Shown piece by piece: positions 10,117 to 21,653 of a stretch of 64,000 nucleotides of DNA. The notes under the pieces were generated by a model, which saw only the letters and a program-made list of their open reading frames with translations, was not told the origin of the DNA and did no database searches. A program made the translations under genes and the position numbers. Each line of letters opens with the position of its first letter. Position 1 is the stretch's first letter. The stretch spans positions 81,377,325-81,441,324 of the forward strand of contig JAQMRL010000002.1 of assembly GCA_035578175.1 (NCBI GenBank). Direction: 5' to 3'. Origin of the DNA: Catonia carolina (Eukaryota > Arthropoda > Insecta > Hemiptera > Achilidae).

Positions 10117-10740
10117 TTGTGGATGTTGGCAATCATATTAGTCCACATGACTTTATTTACAGCTGCTCTGAATAATTGTACGCTCGTCATTCCTGTCCAT
10201 TGCCTGATGTTCTTCAGCCACGACATCCGCCGACAGCCTTGAGATCGACTACCTTCAATCTTGCCTTGCAATATAAGTTGAATTAGCTGATATTTTCTGT
10301 TTCTCAACACATGCCCTAAATAAGCCATCTTCCTGACTTTTATGTTTGGCAGGATTTCCATGGCTTTTTGCATACGTTGCAAGACGGTGTTGTTTGTGAC
10401 ATGGTAGGTGTACGATATCCTGAGCATTCGGCGGTAGCACCACAGTTCGAAGGCCTCGAGTCGTCTAGATGTTGCATCGGTTAGGGTCCAAGCCTCCACT
10501 CCGTACAGAAGAGTCGAAAACACATAGCATCTCAGAAATCGTGATCTTATACCAATGTTAAGGTGCATATTACACAAAATTTTCCGGAGACGATTGAATA
10601 CTGCTCTTGCCTTCTCTACGCGGCACCTAATTTCCTGCGAGTGGTCCCATTCCTTGTTTAAATTACATCCTAGATAGGCAACTTTGTGTACTATTTCAAG
10701 CGTCTCATCATTTGATGTAAATCGATGCTGTATTCCATCA
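10117..10740 (-). pseudogene. RTE-type non-LTR retrotransposon, reverse transcriptase C-terminal fragment
   Basis: An uninterrupted frame runs on the - strand from about 10740, reading through VAYLGCNLNKEWDHSQEIR, LLYGVEAWTLT and RLEAFELWCYRRMLRISY to KMAYLGHVLRN. This is the thumb/C-terminal region typical of insect endonuclease-reverse-transcriptase LINEs. The catalytic palm and the endonuclease are absent. A 179-codon Met-initiated frame (10577-10038) is only the downstream part. It is a 5'-truncated insertion, so not functional. Confidence 0.8.
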
Positions 10741-11034
10741 TTTTTGCTTACTATTAGTACGCAAAATTATTACCCAACTTGTACGAACCGTAATTCCTTG
10801 AATGTATGCCGTTATCGCGGTTCTTAGTTCTTTGATCGTATGTGGTCTGTTGCGATAAACTGTTCGTTTCGCCACTGCCCATAAAAAGGTAATCTGTGGG
10901 AGTCTGATCAGGCCGCAAATTCCTGGGATGATTAGTTCATCGAAGACATTACGCAAGAAGAAAGCGATTGAAATGTTAGATGTGTGCGTGCTGTGGTGGC
11001 ATCTTGTTGGAACCAACCGTAATTTGATTTTCAC
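10738..11034 (-). pseudogene. mariner-type transposase C-terminal fragment
   Basis: The - strand frame contains ITFLWAVAKRTVYRNRPHTI followed by KELRTAITAYIQGI, which resembles the catalytic-end segment of DD41D-type mariner transposases (FLWG, then K-VY-NRP-TI-EL). The last catalytic Asp segment is mutated to LPQITF. No TIRs were found. Confidence 0.6.
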
Positions 11035-11172
11035 TTGTGTTAATTGACTGTATTTTCAAAAGAATCGGTCCCACAATGCGTGCTCTACTCACAGTGACCT
11101 AACTGTAGAATGCGCCAATACAAAGCGACTTGTGCACATTAACTTGCCCAACTCTTTGTAGTAAAAAAGATA

Positions 11173-11515
11173 CAGTTCAGTTGTTCTTAGTTTGCTCCTA
11201 CTGTCAAAAACCCAAAGCCAGCTACTACAGGGTGCACACTACGGTCCACCCATTTTATAGATATTGTATTCCTATTAAGTAAACTAAGTTTTGAATTATA
11301 AGTAATTAAATTACTTAAAAAACATCAGTCATGACATGATGTAGGCCTAACAATTTCATTTATAAAAATACTTTAAAAGTATTTTGTATTTAAATACTTT
11401 TGAAAGTATTTTGTTGTTACTTTTTAATCAGCGTGTACACTTTTTTATATGATGCGCATGCTCAGTGACGTCATTATTTGTTTACATTAGGAGCAAACTA
11501 ACAGAGGCTGGACTG
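11173..11515 (-). repeat. MITE-E copy 1
   Basis: The 28-bp TIRs have the core TTAGTTTGCTCCTA at 11188 and TAGGAGCAAACTAA at 11488, inside CAGTTCAG and CTGGACTG ends. It carries TGACGTCATT and GCGCATGCTCAGTG subterminally. Elements of this family sit at TA targets (see 12020). Confidence 0.8.
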
Positions 11516-11915
11516 GAGGTAGGGATGAGCATCGAAAGGAAAACATCGATGTGTCAAAAACATTGAACATCAAACATCAATGTTTTCTGGTGAAAAACAT
11601 CGATGTTTTGATCTACAACGTTTAAAAGTTATGATATTATTGAAATTAACAAATTATTTAAACATATTTTTTTAAATAAATTTTTTTTAGAAAAGTTAAT
11701 GCTCTATGAGTGAATAGGCTTATAAATAGATCATAATATTCTAATTTCAAACGTTTTAAGTAGGTTGGGTTTTTGGTGGATTACTTAAATAAAACTACAG
11801 TCAAATAAGAAACTCAAAATTTTAATTAAGAAAATATCAATTAAAGGCAAAACTTAAATTTTATTATAATACTCATGACCAAAGCGAGTCATCAATGGAT
11901 TGCAGAAAAACTATT

Positions 11916-12008
11916 TTAGAAATAAGTTTGCCTCCCTAGTCTGTTTCGTGCCTTTGTCACAGTTTGTCCCACTTTCAAAAACAGCTGCTCTGATGGAACG
12001 GAGGTCGC
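11916..12008 (-). pseudogene. hAT transposase C-terminal (dimerisation) motif
   Basis: The - strand reads ATSVPSEQLFLKVGQ then TVTKARNRL before a stop. It matches the hATC signature (SVPSER-F-S-AG, then K-R-RL) that ends hAT transposases. Only about 30 codons remain, upstream sequence being lost or displaced by MITE-E, so this is a relic. Confidence 0.65.
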
Positions 12009-12019
12009 CATTACAAGTA

Positions 12020-12363
12020 CAGTTGAGCCGTTGTTAGTTTGCTCCTAGTGTCAACAAACAAAAGCCACCTACTACAGGGTGCACGCTACACTCCACCACT
12101 TTACGGATGTCGTATTCCTATTAAGTTAACTATTTTTTAAATTATAAGTACTTAAAGTACTAAAAACATCAGTCATGATATGATGTAGGCTTAACAATTT
12201 CATTTATAAAAATACTTTTGAAAGTTTTTTGTATTTAAATACTTCTGAAAGTATTTTTTTGTCACTTTTTAATCGGCTTGTACACATTTTTATATAATGC
12301 GCATGCTCAGTGACGTCATTATTTGTTTACATTAGGAGCAGCAAACTAAGAGAGGCTGGACTG
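12020..12363 (-). repeat. MITE-E copy 2, nested in the hAT remnant
   Basis: TIRs CAGTTGAGCCGTTGTTAG (12020) and AGAGAGGCTGGACTG (ending 12363), with TA on both sides (12018-12019, 12364-12365). Together with other copies this indicates a Tc1/mariner-type target duplication. Confidence 0.8.
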
Positions 12364-12579
12364 TAGATAAGTTCTTGCCATCATTGACAGGAGTGTATGA
12401 TAAATTGTTGCCATTTCTTTCCAAAATAATCTCTACGTAAAATTCCCTACATCAGTACAGAAAACATCGACCTATTACCATCGATGGTAAAAACATCGAC
12501 ATCCAACTGAAAACATCGGCTATCGATGCTCGTCACTAACTGTAGGAGAGTTTGCTGTTGTATGCCATCATGGTATGTA

Positions 12580-13339
12580 CGAGGGTCATTTGTAAAATAA
12601 CGTTCCCATGATTTTTAAAAATAGACGGCTATATTTTTTATCTTAGTGTTATACATCAATTTAAAGCTTAAAACTTACGCTATTTTTCTACATAATCACC
12701 GTTTCTGTCCAAAAACTTTTGCAGACGATGCTTCAACTTTTCTATCCCCATGTTGTAGAATTCTGCCGCCAATCCTTTGAGGAATCGAGTAACGTCTTCC
12801 TTGACTTCATCATCGGTACTGAAGCGTAGGCCACCCAAGTATTCCATTAATTTTGGGAATACGTGATAATCACTTGGGGCTAGGTCCGGGCTGTAGTGGG
12901 GGGGCACAACAGTCCAGCCAAAATCTGTCAGCAGTTCTTGAGTTTGATGTGAGACATGAGGTCGAGCGTTGTCATGGAGAAGCCTCACATCACTGGACAA
13001 TCTTCCTCTCCGGCAGTTCTGGATCGCGCGTCTCAGTTTTCTTAATGTGTCGCAATATCTGTCAGAGTTTACTGTTGTTCCACGATGAGTGTCAATAGGT
13101 GAAATCCGTTTTGCATTTAAAAAACGTATCACAGCGCGAATTTCGCATCTGGCGGTAACAGCGATAAGGAACTCCATCTTCGAAGGCTGCTAGGCCGGCA
13201 CTGATCGACATAGAGAGGCGAGAGTGGTGCGGAAAAAGAGAGGGAGAGCTGATGAGTAAGACAGTGTTGCCAGATTTCTCCCAGCACATCGCATTCTGTC
13301 TCGGCAGTTTAGGGAACCTTATTTTACGAATGACCCTCG
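12580..13339 (-). mobile_element. Mar1 mariner copy 1, internally deleted
   Basis: TIRs CGAGGGTCATTTGTAAAATA (12580) and TATTTTACGAATGACCCTCG (ending 13339) are flanked by TA. Length is 760 bp, against about 1.3 kb expected for a complete mariner. Confidence 0.85.
12680..13177 (-). pseudogene. Mar1 transposase with internal deletion (165 codons)
   Basis: The N-terminus MEFLIAVTARCEIRAV and ARISPID-like helix (residues 1-31) is joined directly to the C-terminal catalytic part GTTVNSDRYCDTLRKL, with HDNARPH and YSPDLAPSDYH carrying the second and third catalytic Asp, ending FLDRNGDYVEK. The joint removes the second half of the DNA-binding region, the linker and the first catalytic Asp block (TGDE in the family). 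The frame stays open to the stop, but the protein cannot be catalytic. A second copy at 58292 lacks the complementary part. Confidence 0.85.
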
Positions 13340-14214
13340 TATCTGTAATTTTGATGGATGAATTGTTGTTTTGTTTCAGGCGGAGAATAGATAAGAAGAT
13401 GATCTCCTGTTGATGTTCACTTGTACGGACTGTGTGTGTGTGCGTGTGTCTCAGTTTTGGATTAGGATTGCATTTTTAACTGGATTATTATGTACCTTAT
13501 ATTACTACTGTTCATATTTATGAAAAGTTCTGTTTTTGTAATAATATTTATTTGTTTAGGATTGTATATTAACGACAGATTAAATTGTTATTTATGCCTA
13601 GTGCTCGTGATTACAGTGAACCGACGGAAAACACCCGTTAACATATTGGACAAGTGGGTCGTTTGATTTTTCCAGTACGGAAAAAAATCATTTTATTAAT
13701 GTTTTTTAACCCGTTGACTGACAAATCGTTTGATTGTTATCTATTTTGTTCGAAATGACTACTTTTTATTTTACATTTCTGTCAGGGAAGTCACGGAAAA
13801 GTCTGTGATTTTTCTGAAAATGGTTGAAAGGTCACAGAAAAAAAGTTTTAAAGACTTTATTATTCAGTCTGTAGCAACTTTGATGGTTTTGGTTTAACCA
13901 TATTTCCTAAAAACTAGTTTATGCTAGTTTCCAGTCGAAAAATGAAAATATCAACTTTTGTTATAATATTCCTGTTCGTATAATGGTTTTTTTGTGTACT
14001 GTAATAACCGTTAGAGATTTGTAATTTGTGAAAATTTTAATTTTTTATACCAATTATTTGGGTACTAATCAGTGAATATGTTAAGGAATTTGTATCGATT
14101 AAAAGATTGGAAAAAAATCTTTTAGGTTAATTTGGCACTTGTATTTATATCGATAAACGTAAAAACAATAATTATGGTTGTCTGAGGTGACACATTCTGA
14201 TTTTTGTGGTATAG
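13340..14214. other. No recognised element
   Basis: AT-rich unique-looking sequence with a short GT-rich stretch at 13430-13450. No coding or repeat signal was recognised. Confidence 0.35.
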
Positions 14215-14320
14215 ATACTGAAGTCACGAGATTGCCTTTTGCGTATGGAAGGGCTGTGATGACGGGAAGTGAAAATTTGAAGTGCTGCCAACCTTAACAG
14301 TGAGACATTATGTCGCCACC
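14215..14320 (+). repeat. Dispersed repeat paired with 5890-5995
   Basis: Shares GCCTTTTGCGTATGGA and GTGCTGCCAACCTTAAC with the earlier copy. It is followed at 14320-14410 by a GC-rich stretch (TAGCGCAGTCTGTAGAGCTC) that may be a degenerate tRNA-like SINE head. Confidence 0.45.
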
Positions 14321-14506
14321 GGCTTGTAGTAGCGCAGTCTGTAGAGCTCAAAGGACCGGCCTGGCATCCGGCGGTGTAGTTCAAAAGTACCTTCGCCGCT
14401 ACCTTAAAGAGGAGCGGCTGCCGGCAAGCGAAGGGGGAGGTCGTCTTTATCACTGCCTAAATGATTAGGAGCAGTCGCCGGTGAAGTGAGGGGCAGGGAA
14501 GGGAGG

Positions 14507-14900
14507 TGTTGTTGTTTAGGTCATTAGCCAAAAGGCTGGTTTGAACCTGTAGATGTTTTACTAAGTAAAACAAGGAGTGAGGTGGTTTATCATTGCCACA
14601 ACTCACTTAGTGGAAAAGTACACTTATCAGCATGCCAGGCCCTCTGAAAAGCAGATATTTTCCACTCTGCAAACGACACTCACTTCATTCACCACAGGGT
14701 CAGGCTGTATAATGAAATTCATTATTTTCATAGGAGATAACTGGGATTAGTGTCACAGTACACCTCAACCTCTTTGTTCTTAAATGATTCAGTCATTTAA
14801 TTGGCTGACCATGTGATAAGAAACAGAACTATTTATTTTAGCCCTGTAACTAACAGATTGAGTGTAAATAATTTGACAATCCACCTGTCTGTTATGGGCA
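14507..14900 (-). repeat. SINE-B full-length copy
   Basis: The ends are TGTTGTTGTTTAGG and GTTATGGGCA in + orientation. Flanks AGGGAAGGGAGG and AAGGAATGGAGG look like a 12-bp target duplication with two mismatches. Sense strand is -. Confidence 0.78.
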
Positions 14901-15379
14901 AGGAATGGAGGTGAAGTAGCAGAAAGAAATACTCAATGTAGAGTGCTAGATCTTCTCCATATCGACCCTCTCATATGAGCGGATCGATACTGACTGTTCA
15001 CCTTCTCAACTATCGCATTCATCAGTGCGCAGATATATGTTGCCACTTGGCACAATGCACTGCGAGAGGTGTGATCGCTGCGCTATCTATCGGCAGCAGC
15101 AACCCCATCACAGCGCCAACAGTGGGCAAAACATGAACTACGGACCGGCGTAAAAGTAGTACAGTATGAACTATTCGTACATTTGACTACCGCGCAGTTT
15201 TTTCATACATTTTGTTGAAAGCTGTGGTTTATTCCGAGAAAATGTTTTCTTCATAAACCTTATAGGAAATAAATGTGACCTGTAATATTTTATTGCCTAT
15301 AGCTTAATTATATGAATAGAAATGTTTAATTTACTATTATTAACAGCTACCTTGTCCCATTGGAACAGAATTTTCTACG
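14901..15379. other. No recognised element
   Basis: Moderately GC-rich sequence. AAAGTAGTAC at 15152 and its surroundings weakly match about 3600-3780. No frame is supported. Confidence 0.35.
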
Positions 15380-15830
15380 AATGAATCGCCTTCTTTACTA
15401 TCGCTGTCACCGGCGTCTTCACTATCAGTCTCACTAGTTACACTAATCTACCTAACCGTTTCCTTTTTTTACCACGTGTCAACAAAACTGTTGATGAAGA
15501 ATTATCTTCTTCACTGTCTTTAACTTCCTTCTTTATATTTCAAATTTTGGAAAGAGAAACATCACATTAAGTTAGCCGCTTGCTTACAGCTTTTGTTAAG
15601 TGGCACAGATAGGCATTTTTGTTTAGCTTAAAAAAAACCGACTTATGTTTACAGTAACAAACAGTTATATTCGTACAGTTAACCTAGAAAAGGTTCCGCA
15701 ATTTACTGTATATGCTCCGGGTATAGTATAATTTGTTATGTTTGTCGTAGTGAAATTAAAGCAGTCGCGCATGCACACTGATGCTTTTCCCCCTTTACCC
15801 CTCGTTGCAAACAAGGGCAAACTTGTGATT
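15380..15830 (-). repeat. Degenerate DNA-transposon-like repeat, copy 1
   Basis: Shares GTGGAAAGAGAAACATCAC-type sequence, CAGTTAACCTAGAAAAGGTT and CATGCACACTGATGCT with the tandem pair at 16720-17560. The - strand sense is inferred from a helix-turn-helix-like remnant in the 16.7-kb copy. Confidence 0.5.
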
Positions 15831-16332
15831 CAAGTGACTATAGATGTATTTTAATATACACAGTATATTCAAAATGTTCCATGACTGATTTTTTTTTTTA
15901 ACTCGCTAACAAAGCGTTTCCGGACCCATGTTTATATAAACTTTTTTCATTATTTTAATGAGAGGAAACCACCTTACAAGTTTGTCGGGTTACTCGTCAG
16001 ACACCCTGTTTAAAATTCTCGTGTCTCAGTGTTAGTTGCCATACTCCTCTGAAACGGCTTAACCGATTTTGATGAAATTTTATATGTACACTTGGTAGGT
16101 CTGAGAATAGGTTTTTATCTATTTTCCCCCTAAATACAATCACTAGTTTTTTAGGGGTTTTTACCCCTAAGCGTTAAGGGTGGTTCACCCCAAAAAAAAA
16201 ATTTTTTTTATAATGTGACATTAAAAAATACATACTCCTAAATTTTCACCCTTCTACCACCAACCCCTATTTTTTTATAGCAATAATATTAGTTATGCAT
16301 CGATCGTAGTAGTGACATTTACAATTATCATT

Positions 16333-16515
16333 TTATGCCCCTGGCATTAGTTTTTTTTTGTTTTACGTCTGATTGTTCTGCAATTTCTGCTAATAAAGCC
16401 GGTGGATAAGGATGGTAATGAAAATGAGTGATGAAAAACTGCCGGACCTGACCGGGAATCAAACCCGGTACCCCGGCGTAGAAACCACTTGCGCTAACCA
16501 CTACGCTAATGGGCT
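16333..16515 (-). repeat. SINE-T copy (tRNA-derived SINE)
   Basis: On the - strand: box A TAGCGTAGTGGTTAGCGCAA, box B GGGTTTGATTCCCGG, then a body ending in an A-rich tail (T run at 16350). The acceptor-stem halves do not pair, so this is a SINE head and not a tRNA gene. Confidence 0.75.
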
Positions 16516-16719
16516 TTAGATAAAATAAAATAAATTTCATATTTTCCATAAAAAGATGTTTTCTGTTGTTGGGCGTAGCAACGCACGCCGGGTACCACTA
16601 GTAGCTTTATAAAATACACAAGTTGTACCGCGGTACAGACAGTAACTACCGGACCAACTACAGTCTGCTCCTGTTTTAATACGGTTAAAAAACCGATAAT
16701 AACTTTTCACATGTTGGCA

Positions 16720-17560
16720 CCACTTTCGTCTCATCGATATAAAAATCCTCCATAATTTTGACAATTGCTTGTTGTCCAATGATGCATTTCTATATTGTGG
16801 TCGTTATCTTTTTTTTTACACCAGTTGTCAAAAAAACTGATGATTTTAATTTTTTCACTGTTTTTAACTTCCTTCTCTATTGTATTTTGAATTGTGGAAA
16901 GAGAAACATCACAGTTGTTAGCCGCACTCATAGCGTTTGTTAAGAGGCATGGATAGGATTCTTGTTTTTTTAGCTTCAATTTCCCAACATTTTATTACAC
17001 TCCATATTAGATTTCATTGAGCACTGTGAATAGTTCGACCATGTTTTTGAGAAATTGACATTTCCGTTAAAAATCCTCCGTAATTTCGACAATCACATGT
17101 ATGTCGAAGCTGTCCAGTGATGCATTTCTATATTGTGGCCGTTACCTTTTTTTTTTTTTTACCAGGTGTCAAGAAAACTGATGATAAATTAATTTTTTCA
17201 TTCTTTTTAACTTCCTTCTCTATTGTATTTTGAATTGTGGAAAGAGGAACATCACAGTTGTTAGCTGCTCACTCATTGAGTTTGTTAAGAGGCATGGATA
17301 GGCTTTTTTTTTTGTTTTTTTAGCTTCAATTTCCCAATATTTTATTACACTCCATATTAGATTTTGTTCTGCATTGTGAATAGTTTGACCATGTTTTTGA
17401 GAAATTGACGTTTCCGTTTATGGTAACAAACGGTTACAGTCGTACAGTTAACCTAGAAAAGGTTGCGCAATATACTGTTTGTTCTTTAAGTGCAGTTTAT
17501 GTTGTTGTAGTGGCGCATGCACACTGATGCTCTTCCCCGTTTACTCCTTGTTAAAATAAA
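16720..17560 (-). repeat. Tandemly duplicated DNA-transposon remnant (two about 330-350-bp units)
   Basis: Unit 1 (about 16735-17066) and unit 2 (about 17067-17418) share GATGCATTTCTATATTGTGG, GAAACATCACAGTTGTTAG-like and CACTCCATATTAGATTT blocks in the same order. The - strand of unit 1 reads NNCDVSLSTIQNTIEKE, reminiscent of a transposase helix-turn-helix. Unit 2 carries stops. Confidence 0.55.
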
Positions 17561-17610
17561 AGGCATTCTTGTGGGTTAAGTAGCTATACTGGTGAATAGT
17601 AGACACTGCT

Positions 17611-18000
17611 TGAGTCCCAGCTCCCTCCGTGTAATTGTGGGGTGAAGGGTACGGGTGAGGTATAATGAATGGGAGAACGATTGTGTTCTATTACTCTCAT
17701 ACAAAACATTCATTTTCAAACTTTTTGTATTTAAAATATTTGTTTGTATTTATTACAATTATTTATTTACAGGTTTTTATAAAATAAATTGGTAAGTTAA
17801 ATATTATGAATCCGACCAAGTTAATAACCCGGTATTTGTTAAATTAATGCACCAGATGATAAGAATATGTTTTTAGTCTAGTTAGTAGACACTACCACTA
17901 CAAATGCAAAATGCTGTGAAACGCTACTAACACTCATTCATTGTCCCACTACTATAACAACGCACTGCGTTCCACAACAACTACACGGAGCTGAGACTCT
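17611..18000 (+). repeat. MITE-G copy 1
   Basis: Inverted ends GAGTCCCAGCTCC...GTGTAATTGTGG (17612) and CCACAACAACTACACGGAG...GAGACTC (ending 17998). About 390 bp and non-coding. Other copies are at 37979 and 48525. Confidence 0.78.
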
Positions 18001-18045
18001 AGCAGTAATTATTTGATGAGATAATAGTTTCCATTATTTTGTATA

Positions 18046-18565
18046 CTATGGACAATTCAAACTGGCACAACTCTTGCTCTACGTGTACACACAGTTCTGC
18101 ATAAAGTATATCCATAACTTATTCTTTTAACAAGGTCTACAAATTTTAATGTACGCAAATGCGTACTACCTTATTTCAATGTACAAACATACAAATAATA
18201 ATTTTATTTTAAAATATGTATTTAATTTGTCCCAGTAAAAATTTAAACTATAAATTACAAGAACTAAACTGCAAAAACTCATCAAACTATACTATACTCC
18301 ACAGACGCACGTAACTAACTAAACAAATTGGTCTGAATATTTTATAATGAAAAGAAAATCATATATGAAAACAAATTATTCACGTAATTATGTGTGACAG
18401 ATTATTAATAACAAGAGTGAAAACAAAGCGTAGTGATTGTGGGTGAGTCGCACATTAGAGTAGCGATTGTATACTTCTGTGACTGTACCGTCATTGCAAG
18501 GCGAGGGGCGAAGAGTGGAGTACATAAACACCAAAGCTGCTTGTGCCAATTCGAATTGTCCAAGG
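18046..18565 (+). repeat. MITE-H copy 1
   Basis: Inverted ends CTATGGACAATTCAAACTGG and CCAATTCGAATTGTCCAAGG, each beside TATA, consistent with TA target duplication. About 520 bp. The second copy, at 53454, is split by other insertions. Confidence 0.75.
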
Positions 18566-19092
18566 TATATAATGGTTTACCATAAAACAGACAGTGACAA
18601 TATTTAGTAGTTATATGAACACACCACCATTTATGATAATGTTTTTTGTTTAGTATTACCAGTTAGTTTTTACAACTGCCATCATGATAATGATAAATGT
18701 TATGTGAATTATTTTATTAAAGGATTTTAACTACATGAATGAGTAATGTACATTTGTATATAATTATTATATATTAATAATGAATATAAATAAATATATA
18801 CTTATTTTACTTTTAATATCGTGTTATCTATTGAAATGGATTTATTTATTTATTGTATTATTTGATTTGATTTTATTTTGATGTATTTATTTAATAAAAT
18901 TCAGGTAATTTCAGGTATTGTCAAGCGTCTTCTATTGAAACCCCGTCGTAATATTAGGTTAGTGTGAGTTAATTTAACACATTGAGTGAGAAGCACACAT
19001 GGGCGTATTCACTGAGGGCAATTACCCCACTAAGTTCAGTTTTCTTTTTACAAAAAAATGCAACATTGTAGTATTGTTTTAGAACTGTACTA
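18566..19092. other. No recognised element
   Basis: Very AT-rich sequence with TTTATT and ATATTA runs and a short TTGAAACCCCGT motif also present at about 6077. No coding signal. Confidence 0.35.
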
Positions 19093-19094
19093 TA

Positions 19095-20450
19095 GGGTGA
19101 TTCAAAAAGAGCGCCGGTTTTGGTATATCAAATTAAGAGATTTATTTTATTGAAAAACTGAAAATAAATACATCAACAAGTTCATCTTTCCTTCCGATTT
19201 TATGTATGAAAAATGATGTCATGCATGTGTCCTCCTCTACTGCTCTGGCACGCATCAACTCTGTCCATGAAATTGGATATTACTGCACGACAAGTTTCGA
19301 CTTTCATTTACCCGATAACCCGTCGAATTTCCTCCTTCAAGTCATTGATGTTTCGGGGTTTATTGGCATACACCAATGACTTCAGATGACCCCAAAGATG
19401 AAAGTCACAAGGCGTCAAGTCACACGACCTTGGTGGCCATTGATGGTCGGAATTACGAGAAATGATGCGATCCTGGAACCGTTCACGGAGCAACAACATT
19501 GTTTCTCGTGCAGCGTGACAGGCGGCACCATCCTGTTGAAACCACAACTCGTCAATGTCCATTCCATCCAAATGACGCCACAAAAACTCCCTAATCATCG
19601 TACGGTATCGGTCTCCATTTACTGTCACGGCTTGTCCTTCTTGATTTTCAAAAAAGTAAGGGCTGATGACACCGCCCGACCAAAAGCCGCACCAAACTGT
19701 CACTAGCTGTGCATACATTTCCCTTTCATTAACCACGCGAGGGTTTTCTAAACCCCACATACGGCAGTTCTGTTTATTAACAAAACCGTTTAAGTGGAAG
19801 TGCGCCTCATCACTGAAAATGATTTTGTTTGCGAAGGTGTCATCATCCTGCCGTTTTCTCAATACCCAGTCAACAAACTGCGTCTCTTCTGGTGGTCTGC
19901 CACTTTCAAATGTTGCGTCAACTGAATTTTATACGGGTGATATTGGAGATCGTACCGAAGAATTCTCCGTACAGAAGAACATCGTAAACCCAATTGTTGA
20001 GAACGGCGACGTATTGATTTTGCTGGGCTAACAGCCACACTGTCACGAACCAACGCAACGTTCTGCTCAGTTCGGCCAGAACGATGACGTCCAGAACTTT
20101 TAAGGTCGACTGTTGAACCCGTCTCAAAAAACTTTTTCATGAGCCTGCGAACTGTTGATTCATTCGGTGCTTCATTACGTCCTAGAGTACCGCGAAGTTG
20201 CCTGACAGTAGCCGCATAACTCTCTCCACTCTGGTAAAATGTTTTGACGATTAACACTCGTTGTGCAATAGTAAACTTCTCCATGGTTAGACACAGACTG
20301 CGAGAGTACTACACTGCGAACAAGAGAAACTACAACTGAATCGTCAATCGGAATGTTCTCCAAAATAGAAATGAGGTCTAACAATGTTGCCAACCGATAA
20401 ACAAAAATTTACCAGCCGTTTGAAAACCGGCGCTCTTTTTGAATCACCCG
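19095..20450 (-). mobile_element. DD41D-type mariner, near-complete element
   Basis: The 27-bp TIRs GGGTGATTCAAAAAGAGCGC (19095) and GCGCTCTTTTTGAATCACCC (ending 20449) sit beside TA. Length is about 1.36 kb, as expected for a complete mariner. Confidence 0.88.
19200..20284 (-). pseudogene. DD41D mariner transposase, one frameshift and one stop
   Basis: The N-terminal part (20284 to about 19915) starts MEKFTIAQRVLIVKTFYQSG and carries paired helix-turn-helix segments (NESTVRRLMKKF; CSSVRRILRYDLQYHPYKIQ). Near 19910 the frame shifts. The downstream frame has all three catalytic Asp blocks: FSDEAHF, WFQQDGAACH and CDLTPCDFHLWG. Exactly 41 residues separate the second and third Asp, the DD41D (rosa-like) spacing. 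A stop at 19308-19310 precedes a C-terminal tail in the same frame ending GGHMHDIIFHT. Two lesions therefore make this a recently inactivated copy. Confidence 0.87.
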
Positions 20451-20454
20451 TTAT

Positions 20455-20816
20455 TTGTTCAAGGGTGATGAGCTCTGAACGCATGCAATGCCCCCTACCC
20501 ACTTTTATAGCTAGCCAATCACTTGCTCTTGTAGTTCTGTTAAATATTTCGTCAGCCATTTTTTTGGTCTTTCAATAACAATTATAACCTATAAACGTTA
20601 CAATCAGCTGATTATATTATAACGTACTGCATGTTAATGCGCTCTATAATCGATGTGTTCAGTATAAGATGCAAAACAAGAGTGAACTATTGCGGCTCTT
20701 ATACGCATGCACGTGTAATGTTTGTTAGGTACAATCTGACAACGCTGGCAAATGTTGTGATTGGTCTAAACATGTGGAACAGTAGAGCTAATCATCCGTG
20801 AAAAGCATATTAGAGT
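20455..20816 (+). repeat. MITE-C copy 3
   Basis: Starts GTTCAAGGGTGATGAGCTCT and ends CGTGAAAAGCATATTAG. It is uninterrupted and gives the reference arrangement that shows where copy 2 was split. It abuts the DD41D mariner. Confidence 0.75.
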
Positions 20817-21486
20817 ACATTAGGTAGACATTTCAGTTGATAAAAACAAACTCCTATGAACAACAGAAGACTTAAATGATTAAATAATCTTATTTATATG
20901 TTTGAGATAAACACTTTTTACAGTTTATTATGTTGTAAAGAATAGAAAGTACCTTTCAGCTTGTCCTTGTCCTTACTTATAGATTTTTTTTGACCTAAAG
21001 TTGAGTTTTCAGCTTTAAATTCCCCCCCCATACCCCCTGGATTGAGCCTCCTCACATTAGCTTGATTCTATTGTTTTCATCTATTAGTATATTCTGTCCA
21101 GAAAGAAGGTCAGTTCACTTTTCTGTCCCTCATACATGTGAACATATTTTGACACCATTTCTCAAGCTTTTTGTATTTGCCATTTCCTTGTGCTGCTACT
21201 CTCTGGTGATTTTGTTGATTTTTTTTTTAATTTTATAAGGATTTATTTGGTGATAAGAAATATTGTTGAAATAGGTTTTTAATTTACAAGGGACACAAAA
21301 GTGAACCAATCGTCCATGTGGACATAATTAAGTTGCAGTCGATAGAATTGGGAATATGGGCTCCCCACCACAATATAGCCCTATACCCTTTATTGCACTG
21401 AATGTGTTAATTTATTGAAGAAATCTGTAAAGGAACCATTTCATTCAGTATCTAGGACATATGAATAAATGGACTACCAATATAAA
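20817..21486. other. No recognised element
   Basis: AT-rich sequence with a C run at 21025. No credible coding frame or repeat pair was identified. Confidence 0.35.
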
Positions 21487-21488
21487 TT

Positions 21489-21653
21489 GGCCGGCTTGTG
21501 GTGTAGTGGTCAGCGCAACTGGCTACTATGCCGACGTCCCGGGTTCGATTCCCGGTCAGGTCTGGCATTTTTTCATCTGTAAATCACCACATATCATTAC
21601 CTACGCACAAGCCCAAGGCTTATCTAGGCATCATCACTCAATAAAAAAAAAAT
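21489..21653 (+). repeat. SINE-T copy with clear pol III boxes
   Basis: Box A TGGTGTAGTGGTCAGCGCAA, box B GGGTTCGATTCCCGG, then GGTCTGGCATTTTTTCATC and an A-rich tail. A near-identical copy lies at 22264. Confidence 0.8.

Larger units (their letters stand above)
11519..12541 (-). mobile_element. hAT-type element remnant, interrupted by MITE-E
   Basis: The ends are related inverted repeats rich in ATCGATG (GGGATGAGCATCGA at 11523; ATCGATGCTCGTCAC at 12522), as in hAT elements. The interior encodes a hAT dimerisation-domain remnant at 11916-12008. MITE-E is inserted at 12020-12363. Confidence 0.6.

Noticed and set aside
16440..16515. tRNA-like sequence (also at 395, 21489, 22264, 27795)
   Set aside because: Box A/B motifs are good but acceptor stems do not pair and each is followed by a shared body and A-rich tail, so they are SINE heads.
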